Below are positions 41,698 to 49,322 of a DNA stretch of 64,000 nucleotides, in pieces. The DNA is from Pseudomonas mandelii. Lineage in GTDB: Bacteria; Pseudomonadota; Gammaproteobacteria; Pseudomonadales; Pseudomonadaceae. The DNA is taken from assembly GCF_006438925.1 (NCBI RefSeq), contig NZ_RCZA01000008.1, positions 125,126 to 189,125 on the forward strand. The letters run 5' to 3'. The position numbers were made by a program, and so were the translations under genes. The notes beneath the pieces are model-generated. The model made no database searches. It saw only the letters and a program-made list of their open reading frames with translations, and was not told the DNA's origin. Numbering within the stretch: position 1 is the stretch's first letter; the number at the start of each line of letters is the position of its first letter.

Positions 41698-42138
41698 ATG
41701 AGTATTTTTAGCTTTGTGAAAGAAGCAGGCGAAAAACTTATCGATCTGCTGACGCCAGGCAACGCCAATGCCAGCGAGCAGTTGAAGGAACATATCAGCA
41801 AGGTCGGCCTGGGTAGCCCGAATGTGCAGGCGACGGTGGATGGCGACAAGGTCACCGTGACCGGCGAAGTCGGCAGTCAGGAAGAGAAGGAAAAAATCCT
41901 GCTGGCGGTGGGCAATATTGCCGGTGTCGGTAGTGTGGATGACCAGATCACCGTGACCGGGCCAGTGGCTGTGGCCGCGAAGTTTGTAACGGTTGTGAAA
42001 GGCGACACCCTCAGCGCGATTTCCTTGCGCGTTTATGGCGATGCCAACAAATATCAAAAAATCTTTGAGGCCAACAAACCGATGCTCAAGGACGTGAACA
42101 AGATCTATCCGGGGCAGTCGTTGCGGATTCCCGAATAA
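41698..42138 (+). CDS. lysM: BON and LysM domain protein, Kbp (YgaU) type
   Basis: 146 residues: BON domain (about 25-88, VQATVDGDKVTVTGEVGSQE) and C-terminal LysM (about 97-146, FVTVVKGDTLSAISLRVYGD, ending GQSLRIPE). E. coli Kbp is a cytoplasmic potassium-binding protein of the same layout, and no signal peptide is visible here. AAGGAGA precedes the ATG, and directly before it lie three tandem ACCCAAA units. Confidence 0.9.
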   Translation: MSIFSFVKEAGEKLIDLLTPGNANASEQLKEHISKVGLGSPNVQATVDGDKVTVTGEVGSQEEKEKILLAVGNIAGVGSVDDQITVTGPVAVAAKFVTVVKGDTLSAISLRVYGDANKYQKIFEANKPMLKDVNKIYPGQSLRIPE

Positions 42139-42147
42139 TGTGAGGTC

Positions 42148-42243
42148 CGTAGGAGCTGCCGAAGGCTGCGATCTTTTGATCTTGATCTTCGGCAGCTTCG
42201 AAACCGCCAAGATCAAAAGATCGCAGCCTGCGGCAGCTCCTAC
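42148..42243. repeat. REP pair, family A, mixed tips
   Basis: The left arm GTAGGAGCTGCCGAAGGCTG and the inverted right arm with the CTGCGG tip frame an inner GATCTTGATCTTCGG/CCGCCAAGATC segment, between the convergent LysM and yrfG genes. Confidence 0.86.
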
Positions 42244-42249
42244 AGTGGA

Positions 42250-42912
42250 TTAAAGGCCTTCGATGAGCTCTCGATAATCCCCCACCGCCGCAAACTCGGC
42301 CGTGTCCTTCGGACCTTTACGGCTGTCCGGCTCACTCACGGCCAACAGATGCGCCACGCCAAAATTCCGCGCGCTACGCAGAATCGGCAACGTATCGTCG
42401 ATAAACAGACTGCGCGCCGGGTCGAAACCGATGTCCGCCTGCAACGCCTCCCAGAACTGCGGATTCTCCTTGGCGAAACCGTAATCATGTGAGCTGATCA
42501 ACCGCTCGAAGTACGGCGCCAGTTCGATTCTTTCCAGTTTCAATGACAGCGAATCGCGGTGTGCATTGGTGATCAGCACCACGCGCTTGCCGGCTTGTTT
42601 GATGGCGGCCAGGAAGGTGTCCGCATCCGGTCGCAAGGCGATCAGGTGCGCGGTTTCCAGTTTCAGTTCGCGCACCGGCAATTTGAGCTCGGCGCTCCAG
42701 AAGTCCAGGCAATACCATTGCAACTGGCCGGCGTTGCGTTCGAATAACGGCTGCAATTCCATCTCGGCCATGGCCCGACTCACCCCGTGCAACTCGGCGT
42801 AACGCTGGGGCAGGTGTTCCATCCAGAAATGGTTGTCGTAATGCAGGTCCAGCAGCGTGCCGTCCATATCCAGCAGAACGGTGTCGATGTCGCGCCAGGG
42901 CAGCAGGGACAT
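42250..42912 (-). CDS. yrfG: GMP/IMP nucleotidase, HAD family
   Basis: 220 residues. HAD phosphatase with nucleophile D15 and acid D17 in LLDMDGTLLDLHYDN, motif II TNAHR, and motif IV FIDDTLPIL. The YrfG group dephosphorylates purine nucleotides. The ATG at 42912 has TGGAGAAG before it; the longer frame from 42954 is unsupported. It is divergent from nudE, as in other gamma-proteobacteria. Confidence 0.88.
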   Translation of the reverse strand: MSLLPWRDIDTVLLDMDGTLLDLHYDNHFWMEHLPQRYAELHGVSRAMAEMELQPLFERNAGQLQWYCLDFWSAELKLPVRELKLETAHLIALRPDADTFLAAIKQAGKRVVLITNAHRDSLSLKLERIELAPYFERLISSHDYGFAKENPQFWEALQADIGFDPARSLFIDDTLPILRSARNFGVAHLLAVSEPDSRKGPKDTAEFAAVGDYRELIEGL

Positions 42913-43001
42913 AAAAACTTCTCCAGCGGTAAAAAAGATATCCGACGTAAACAATCAGGATAGGCCGGGTATAGTAACGCGCTATCGCCAAGGAGCCGCT
43001 C

Positions 43002-43568
43002 ATGCGCCAGAAACCCACCATCCTCGCCCGCGAGATCGTCGCCACCAGCCGTTTGTTCTGCGTCGAAGAGCTGAAGTTGCGCTTTTCCAATGGCGTGGAG
43101 CGCACGTATGAGCGACTGGTGGGCAAGGGCGCCGGTTATGGCGCGGTGATGATCGTGGCGATGCTGGATGCGGACCACGCGGTGCTGGTTGAAGAGTATT
43201 GCGGCGGCACCGATGAATACGAGCTGTCCTTGCCCAAAGGCTTGATCGAGCCGGGCGAGGACGTGCTGGCGGCGGCCGAGCGGGAGCTCAAGGAAGAGGC
43301 CGGGTACGGCGCGCGGCAACTGGAGCATTTGACTGAGTTGTCGTTGTCGCCCGGTTACATGAGCCAGAAGATCCAGGTGGTGTTGGCCACTGATCTGTAC
43401 GAAGAAAGCCTTGAAGGCGATGAGCCCGAGCCGATGGGCGTGGACAAAATCAACCTGCGAGAGTTGTCGGCCCTGGCCCAGAACCCGCGATTCACTGAGG
43501 GCCGTGCATTGGCAGCACTGTATCTGGCCCGTGATCTACTGACTCAGCGTGGAGTGTTCCAGCCATGA
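43002..43568 (+). CDS. nudE: ADP-compounds hydrolase NudE
   Basis: 188 residues. The Nudix box is intact (GLIEPGEDVL followed by AERELKEEAGYG) and is followed by the NudE-type SLSPGYMSQKIQVVLA. Hydrolyses ADP-ribose, NADH and related adenosine diphosphates. AAGGAG precedes the ATG. It overlaps cysQ by four bases; the pair links nucleotide clean-up functions. Confidence 0.9.
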   Translation: MRQKPTILAREIVATSRLFCVEELKLRFSNGVERTYERLVGKGAGYGAVMIVAMLDADHAVLVEEYCGGTDEYELSLPKGLIEPGEDVLAAAERELKEEAGYGARQLEHLTELSLSPGYMSQKIQVVLATDLYEESLEGDEPEPMGVDKINLRELSALAQNPRFTEGRALAALYLARDLLTQRGVFQP

Positions 43569-44392
43569 TTTTCCCCCATCCGTTGATGGCGCCTGTGGTT
43601 GAACTGGCGCTGAAAGCCGGTGAAGCGATTCTGCCGTTTTGGCGTGCCAACGTTGCCGTGACTGCAAAATCCGATGATTCCCCGGTGACTGCCGCCGACA
43701 TGGCCGCTCACCATTTGATCCTGGCCGGGCTGACGGCGCTGGACCCGAGCATCCCGGTGCTGTCCGAAGAAGACGCCAACATTCCCCAGAGCGTGCGCGC
43801 CGGGTGGCAGCGTTGGTGGCTGGTGGACCCACTGGACGGAACCAAGGAGTTCATCTCCGGTAGCGAAGAATTTACCGTCAATATCGCGCTGATCGAACAA
43901 GGCCGAGTGGTGTTTGGCGTGGTGTCGATGCCGACCAACGGGCGCTTCTACGTCGGTGGTGCGGGTCTGGGCGCGTGGCGTGGCGATCAAGACGCGCAGC
44001 CTTTGCCGATTCAGGTTCGCGAGGTTCCTGCTGAGGGTGAAGCGTTTACCGTGGTCGCCAGTCGTCGGCATTCGAGCCCTGAGCAGGAGCGCCTGCTGGC
44101 CGGGTTGAGCGACAGTCTGGGTGAACTGCAATTGGCTAACATCGGCAGTTCGTTGAAGTTCTGTTTGTTGGCGGAGGGGGCGGCGGATTGTTATCCGCGG
44201 TTGGCGCCGACTTCGCAGTGGGACACGGCGGCGGCGCAAGGCGTGCTGGAAGGAGCGGGCGGTGAGGTGCTGGATTTGAGCGGTGCGCCGTTCAGTTATC
44301 CGGCGCGGGAATCGTTGTTGAATGAGTTTTTCCTGGCGCTGCCGGCGAAGGCGGCTTGGCGCGAAAAACTGTTGGCGTTGGCGCGGGCGTAA
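43565..44392 (+). CDS. cysQ: 3'(2'),5'-bisphosphate nucleotidase
   Basis: 275 residues. Removes 3'-phosphoadenosine 5'-phosphate, the by-product of sulfate assimilation. Inositol-monophosphatase-like metal site: VLSEED (E68/E69), DPLDGTKEF (D88, D91) and the C-terminal SQWDTAAAQGVLEGAGG. Translation is coupled to nudE. It connects with the sulfur genes at the left of the window only by pathway. Confidence 0.93.
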   Translation: MIFPHPLMAPVVELALKAGEAILPFWRANVAVTAKSDDSPVTAADMAAHHLILAGLTALDPSIPVLSEEDANIPQSVRAGWQRWWLVDPLDGTKEFISGSEEFTVNIALIEQGRVVFGVVSMPTNGRFYVGGAGLGAWRGDQDAQPLPIQVREVPAEGEAFTVVASRRHSSPEQERLLAGLSDSLGELQLANIGSSLKFCLLAEGAADCYPRLAPTSQWDTAAAQGVLEGAGGEVLDLSGAPFSYPARESLLNEFFLALPAKAAWREKLLALARA

Positions 44393-44397
44393 AGGTT

Positions 44398-44488
44398 AAA
44401 AGATCGCAGCCTCGTTTCACTCGACAGCTCCTACAGAGACACGCGCGCCCCTGTAGGAGCTGTCGAGTGAAACGAGGCTGCGATCTTC
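44398..44488. repeat. REP pair, family A, tip variant TCGAGTGAAACGA
   Basis: Almost perfect inverted repeat between the convergent cysQ and thioesterase genes. Both arms have the same tip variant as the pair at 3053. Confidence 0.88.
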
Positions 44489-44492
44489 TGCT

Positions 44493-44948
44493 TTAGCGGT
44501 GGAGTACGTACTGCCCCGTAAACTTCACCGCATCGTCATCACTGTCGGCATTGACGATCCGCGAATGCAACGTCAACCGCGCCCGTCCATACCGCTTATA
44601 CATCGCCAAAAACTTCTTCCACACCACCGCACTCGGCGCATGGCAAATCGCCGTCGCGTCCATGGTCACCGGCAGCGGATAACTGATCTGTCCTTCCTGG
44701 ATCACGATGTGCCCGCCTTCAACCCCTTCTTCACGCAACCGCAAATGCAGCCAGCCCCAACCGGCCAGCACGGCGCCGCAATACAGGCTACCGCCGAACA
44801 TGGTGCTTTTATGATTGACGTTGGCCTCCAGCGGCAAGTGCAGGCGCAGTTGCTGGTCGTGCCAATCGAGCACTTTGAGGCCCATGTCCCGAGTAAGGGG
44901 AATGTCGCGATGGAGGACTGATTCCAGATGACGGCTGTCGCGGCTCAT
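44493..44948 (-). CDS. Thioesterase of the YiiD C-terminal family
   Basis: 151 residues of the hotdog fold related to the C-terminal half of E. coli YiiD (FabY-like). NVNHKSTMFGGSLYCGAVLA is the core motif. Here it stands without an acetyltransferase half. The ATG at 44948 (MSRDSRHLESVLHRDIPLT) is chosen over an upstream frame. Substrate unknown. Confidence 0.8.
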   Translation of the reverse strand: MSRDSRHLESVLHRDIPLTRDMGLKVLDWHDQQLRLHLPLEANVNHKSTMFGGSLYCGAVLAGWGWLHLRLREEGVEGGHIVIQEGQISYPLPVTMDATAICHAPSAVVWKKFLAMYKRYGRARLTLHSRIVNADSDDDAVKFTGQYVLHR

Positions 44949-44988
44949 GCACGGATCTCTTGTTTGAAGATGATGAATTGACGGTAGC

Positions 44989-46380
44989 TCAATCGAGTTC
45001 GTCGGTGTGGCTGCTGCCACCGTCGGCGAAGTTCAGCCCGTGTTTGCGCAGTTTGTCGTGCAAGGTCTTGCGTGGGATGCCAAGGGCTTCGGCGAGGCTG
45101 CGCACCGAGCTGTGAGAACGCGCCAGTTCGGCGGCGATCAAGCTCTTCTCGAAGTTTTCAACTTGTTCGCTGAGACCGCCGCTGACCACTTCGACTGTCA
45201 TGCCGACAGCGCCATCCGCTGCGTTATTGTCCAGGGCCAGCTCCAGGCCCAGAGCAAAGCGTTCGGCCGCGTTCTGCAATTCCCGCACGTTGCCCGGCCA
45301 GGTGTGGCGCAGCAGCAGGGCGCGTTGTCCCGGTTGCAACTCGTGGGGTGGCAGACCGTGACGAGCGCTGGCTTCATCGGCGAAATGCTGGAACAGCATC
45401 AGCGCATCTTCGCCGCGCTCACGCAGCGGCGGAATACGCAGTGGTGCGACGTTCAGGCGGTAATACAAGTCGGCACGGAAGCGGCCCTGATCGGCGGATT
45501 GACGCAGGTCTTCCTTGGTCGCAGCGATGATGCGGATGTCCAACGGGATCAGTTGATTACCGCCCAAGCGCTCGACGACCCGCTCTTGCAGCAAACGCAG
45601 CAATTTCACCTGCACATCCAGGCTCATGCTTTCGATTTCATCAAGAAATAACGTGCCGCCATTGGCGAATTCGAACTTGCCGATGCGACGCTTTTGCGCA
45701 CCGGTAAAGGCGCCGGGCTCGTGACCGAACAGCTCGCTTTCTACTACCGACTCGGCCAGGGCGCCGGCATTGATCGCTACGAATGGACCATTACGACGGC
45801 TAGACAGATCGTGCAATGCACGTGCGACAACTTCTTTACCGGCGCCGGTTTCGCCAAGGATCAGCACATCGGCCTTGGTCGCCGCCAATGCACCGATCTG
45901 CTCGCGCAGGCGCAGCATCGGCGCCGATTGCCCGACCAGTCGGGTGCTCAGTTCATTGCGATCGCTCAGGGCCAGACGCAGGCTGCGATTGTCCAGCACC
46001 AGCCGGCGCAGGGCCAGGGCGCGGCGCACGCTGTCGAGCAAGGCGTCGCTGGCAAAGGGTTTTTCCAGAAAATCATAAGCCCCGGCGCGCATGGCTTGCA
46101 CCGCCAGCGGCACATCGCCGTGACCGGTGATCAGCAGCACTGGCAGCTCCGGGTCCTGGGCATGCAGTTCAGTCAGCAGTTCGAGACCGTCCATGCCCGG
46201 CATGCGGATGTCACTGACCACCACGCCGGGCCAGTCGCGTTCCAGTTGCGCGGCCAGGCCCTTGGCTTCAGCGAGCGGCAGGATTTTCAGGCCGGCGAGG
46301 TCCAGGGTCTGGCTCAGCGCCTGACGCAGGTGCGGATCGTCGTCGATCAGCACGACCTGGATGCGGTTGTCGATGGTCAT
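44989..46380 (-). CDS. dctD: Sigma-54-dependent response regulator DctD
   Basis: 463 residues: receiver with D57 (VVVSDIRMPGMDG), AAA+ domain with Walker A GETGAGKE (176-183) and the sigma-54-contacting GAFTGA loop (223-228), and a C-terminal Fis-type helix-turn-helix (ALGIPRKTLHDKLRKHGL). It activates C4-dicarboxylate transport genes from sigma-54 promoters. It overlaps dctB by four bases. The transporter genes are not in the window. Confidence 0.93.
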   Translation of the reverse strand: MTIDNRIQVVLIDDDPHLRQALSQTLDLAGLKILPLAEAKGLAAQLERDWPGVVVSDIRMPGMDGLELLTELHAQDPELPVLLITGHGDVPLAVQAMRAGAYDFLEKPFASDALLDSVRRALALRRLVLDNRSLRLALSDRNELSTRLVGQSAPMLRLREQIGALAATKADVLILGETGAGKEVVARALHDLSSRRNGPFVAINAGALAESVVESELFGHEPGAFTGAQKRRIGKFEFANGGTLFLDEIESMSLDVQVKLLRLLQERVVERLGGNQLIPLDIRIIAATKEDLRQSADQGRFRADLYYRLNVAPLRIPPLRERGEDALMLFQHFADEASARHGLPPHELQPGQRALLLRHTWPGNVRELQNAAERFALGLELALDNNAADGAVGMTVEVVSGGLSEQVENFEKSLIAAELARSHSSVRSLAEALGIPRKTLHDKLRKHGLNFADGGSSHTDELD

Positions 46381-48185
46381 GCACTTCGGTCCTCGGACGG
46401 TTGCAGGCTCACACCCGGTGCGCCTGCACGCAACTTCAGGGTAATCAGGGCGCCACCTTCCTTATGGTTGGCGAACGACAGTTCACCACCGAAGGCGCGC
46501 ATCAGGGTTTCGCAAATCGCCAGCCCTAACCCAAGCCCCTGAGTGCGGGTTTTGGTGGTGTAGAAGGGCTCGCTGGCGCGGCCAAGTGCCTCCAGGCAGA
46601 ACCCGGGGCCATTGTCGCGAATGTACAGATTGACGCCGTCGGCAGTGGATTGGGCACTCAACCAGAGCTTACGCGGTGGGCCTTTCTCCGTCAGGGCGTC
46701 CAAGGCGTTGGCCAGCAGATTGCCGAGCACCTGGCGCAGACGGGTTTCCCCGGCCTCGACCCACAGGGTGGCGGCCGGCAAGTCGCGGATCAGCTCGACT
46801 TCCATGCTGCGTCGACGCTTGGCCAGCAGCGCCAGCGCATCGTCCAGCGCCGGTTGCAAGCCGACGCTTTCCGGGGCGTGGCGATCGCGCCGGGCGAAGG
46901 CGCGCAGGTGGGCGATGATCGACGCCATGCGCCCGGTCAGTTCGCTGATCAACTTGAGGTTGCCGCGCGCATCGTCGGTGCGCTGATGATCGAGCAGCAC
47001 CTCGGCGTTTTCTGCGTAGCTGCGGATCGCCGCCAGCGGTTGATTCAATTCGTGGCTGATACTTGCCGACATGGTGCCAAGGGCCGACAGTTTGCCGGCC
47101 TGCACCAGATCATCCTGAGCACGAACCAGCTCTTGCTGGGCCTGTTCGCGTTCCAGCACTTCCTGTTTCAGTCGACGGTTGAGGCCTTCGAGGTCGCTGG
47201 TCCGCTCGGCTACCCGGCCTTCCAGCTCGCGACGGGCCTTGGCTTCGAAGGCGATTCGATCAAGGTAATGGCGGCGGCGCTGCATCATCAGACCCAGCAG
47301 CAGCATCAACACCAACAACGTCGCGCCGCCAATGGCGACGACCGTGCGTACCGGGCGATCGATCAAAGTGCGTGGGGCGAGAATGCTGACGTTCCAACCG
47401 GTTTCTGCGATGGACTGGGTTTGTGTCAGCCAGGCGTTGGGGTTGAGCCGCAATGGTTTGGGATCACGGGTCGGATAAGGTTGAATCGCGGTGATCGCTT
47501 TACTTTCCTCTTCGCCCAACGGGCGGGTCGAGCGGAATCGCCACTCGGGCCGCGACGTGAGAATGACCACGCCGTTATGGTCGGTCAGCAGCAGTTGTTC
47601 CGGGGTTTTGCCCCAGAGGCTTTCGGTGTGGTCCAGGTCAACCTTGACCACCAGCACGCCGATGATCTTTTCGCCGTTACGCACGGCCGCGGCGAAGAAA
47701 TAGCCGCGCTTGGCCGATGTCGTGCCCAAACCGAAAAAACGCCCGAGCCGCCCGGCCATGGCTTCGCTGAAGTACGGACGAAAGGAAAAATTACGCCCGA
47801 CGAAACTGTCGTGTTTGTCCCAGTTGGACGCGGCCAGGGTCTTGCCCGTGGTGTCCATCAGGTACATGACTTCGGCGCCGGTCTGGGCACTGATATTTTT
47901 CAACAAGCGATTGGCGTTGCCCTGGGTGACGCCATCGTCGGGCGCGCCGAGGACGGCTCGCAGGGCCGGCAGATCGCCGAGGATCTGCGGCAACACTTCA
48001 TAACGGTGCAGGGTGCCCAGCAGGTTGGCGACGTAAAGATCGAGGGTCTGACGGTTCTGCCCGGCCAGTTCGCTGCGGTAGTACCGCTCGGCCAGATGCT
48101 GCAGCGGCCACAGCAACGGAGCCAGGCACAGCGCGAGCAGGGCCAGGCTGCGCCAGCGGGGTCTGCGGGGGAGGGTCGGAGTCAT
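46377..48185 (-). CDS. dctB: C4-dicarboxylate sensor histidine kinase DctB
   Basis: About 602 residues. Membrane segment near 14-30, a large periplasmic double-PAS (dCache-like) sensor region with RNFSFRPYFSEAMAGRLGRF (the dicarboxylate-sensing signature), a second membrane segment near 285-305, and a coiled coil. The HisKA phospho-acceptor H378 lies in SASISHELNQPLAAIRSYAE, followed by HATPase_c (LGNLLANALDAL, GLGLGLAICETL). Either ATG at 48191 or 48185 is possible, differing by two residues. Operon with dctD. Confidence 0.93.
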   Translation of the reverse strand: MTPTLPRRPRWRSLALLALCLAPLLWPLQHLAERYYRSELAGQNRQTLDLYVANLLGTLHRYEVLPQILGDLPALRAVLGAPDDGVTQGNANRLLKNISAQTGAEVMYLMDTTGKTLAASNWDKHDSFVGRNFSFRPYFSEAMAGRLGRFFGLGTTSAKRGYFFAAAVRNGEKIIGVLVVKVDLDHTESLWGKTPEQLLLTDHNGVVILTSRPEWRFRSTRPLGEEESKAITAIQPYPTRDPKPLRLNPNAWLTQTQSIAETGWNVSILAPRTLIDRPVRTVVAIGGATLLVLMLLLGLMMQRRRHYLDRIAFEAKARRELEGRVAERTSDLEGLNRRLKQEVLEREQAQQELVRAQDDLVQAGKLSALGTMSASISHELNQPLAAIRSYAENAEVLLDHQRTDDARGNLKLISELTGRMASIIAHLRAFARRDRHAPESVGLQPALDDALALLAKRRRSMEVELIRDLPAATLWVEAGETRLRQVLGNLLANALDALTEKGPPRKLWLSAQSTADGVNLYIRDNGPGFCLEALGRASEPFYTTKTRTQGLGLGLAICETLMRAFGGELSFANHKEGGALITLKLRAGAPGVSLQPSEDRSA

Positions 48186-48291
48186 GAGCATCGAGCGCCT
48201 GTGGGTACAGGCGCATTATGCCTAGGCTTGCGTGCGCAGTCTGCGCGCCGTGGGTCAGGCACGCTTGCGCGGTGAAGATTCAGACGGTGTT

Positions 48292-48837
48292 TCAGGAAAA
48301 GACGTCAGCATCCTTGAAGAACGCGGCGGCCTGATCTTTGCCGGACAGTTGTGGCGCTTCGTCCAGTTGCCAATCAATGGCCAGGTCCGGATCGTCCCAG
48401 CGAATGCTGCGCTCGGCGGACGGGGTGTAGTAGTCGGTGGTTTTGTAGAGGAATTCGGCGAACTCGCTCAGCACCACGAAACCGTGGGCGAAACCCTCCG
48501 GGACCCACATTTGACGATGGTTCTCGGCAGACAGACGCACGGCCACCCACTTGCCGAAATGTGGCGAACTGCGGCGAATGTCCACCACCACGTCGAGTAC
48601 TTCACCGGCTGTGACGCGAACCAGTTTGCCCTGAGTGTTTTCCAATTGGTAATGCAGGCCGCGCAATACGCCTTTTTGCGAGCGCGAGTGGTTGTCTTGA
48701 ACGAAGTTCGTCTCCAGGCCAGTCGCTTCTTTGAAAGCCTTGGCATTGAAGCTTTCATAGAAGAAACCGCGCTCGTCACCAAATACCCTGGGTTCGATGA
48801 TCAGAACACCGGGAAGGTCGGTGGTGACTACTTTCAT
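48292..48837 (-). CDS. rfbC: dTDP-4-dehydrorhamnose 3,5-epimerase
   Basis: 181 residues, RmlC cupin. Catalytic H62 in LRGLHYQ and Y131 in FLYKTTDYYTP; QDNHSRSQKGVLRG precedes. It acts in dTDP-L-rhamnose synthesis for surface polysaccharides. It is alone here, without rfbA, rfbB or rfbD, so it relies on genes elsewhere. TGGAGAAAG precedes the ATG. Confidence 0.93.
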   Translation of the reverse strand: MKVVTTDLPGVLIIEPRVFGDERGFFYESFNAKAFKEATGLETNFVQDNHSRSQKGVLRGLHYQLENTQGKLVRVTAGEVLDVVVDIRRSSPHFGKWVAVRLSAENHRQMWVPEGFAHGFVVLSEFAEFLYKTTDYYTPSAERSIRWDDPDLAIDWQLDEAPQLSGKDQAAAFFKDADVFS

Positions 48838-49322
48838 GGTCTTTCTCCAGCAATAGGCGTTGATGAGCGTCATTCTTGCGCAAAGTAGCGGCGGGCGCGA
48901 GTGAACCGTGGTTCACGGTAATCAAACTCTGGGTGCAGTCCTGAAAGTTTGAGGTTTTCGACGCGCAAGGCGCTGAAGGTTTTGTATCTCCAATGGTCTT
49001 AATACGAGCCATCGTTCGCTACATTCACCTCACCGAAGTACCGGTACTTGGACTATAGACACTGTCCCTCTTTCTTTATTGACGTGAACAAAAATTTCTT
49101 CATCCACGATGAAAAAAGGCCTTGTCAGAAGGGCTACGTGGATCTTCTGCTGGGCGCATTCTTTGAGTACAGCCGCTGTAGTTTGTTCCCCCCCTTCAGC
49201 GGAAGGTAATCCGGGATGGGCGTAGGAAAATTCAATAGAGAGGTCGCTGGCTTGAAAGGGGGTTGCGTATCGCCCCAAGCAGTGGCGATATAAGCGCCTA
49301 ATAAAATTTCAGGGGTCGTTGT
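48838..49322. other. Gap upstream of the three-domain PLP gene, with one doubtful frame
   Basis: 485 bases between divergent genes. A 7-bp inverted repeat (GTGAACC GT GGTTCAC, 48901-48916) is a possible operator. A minus-strand frame from a TTG at 49278 to 49030 (82 codons, containing KECAQQKIHVALLTRPFFIV then DEEIFVHVNKE) reads like protein but with codon use unlike its neighbours and no ribosome binding site. It may be a relic. Confidence 0.4.
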
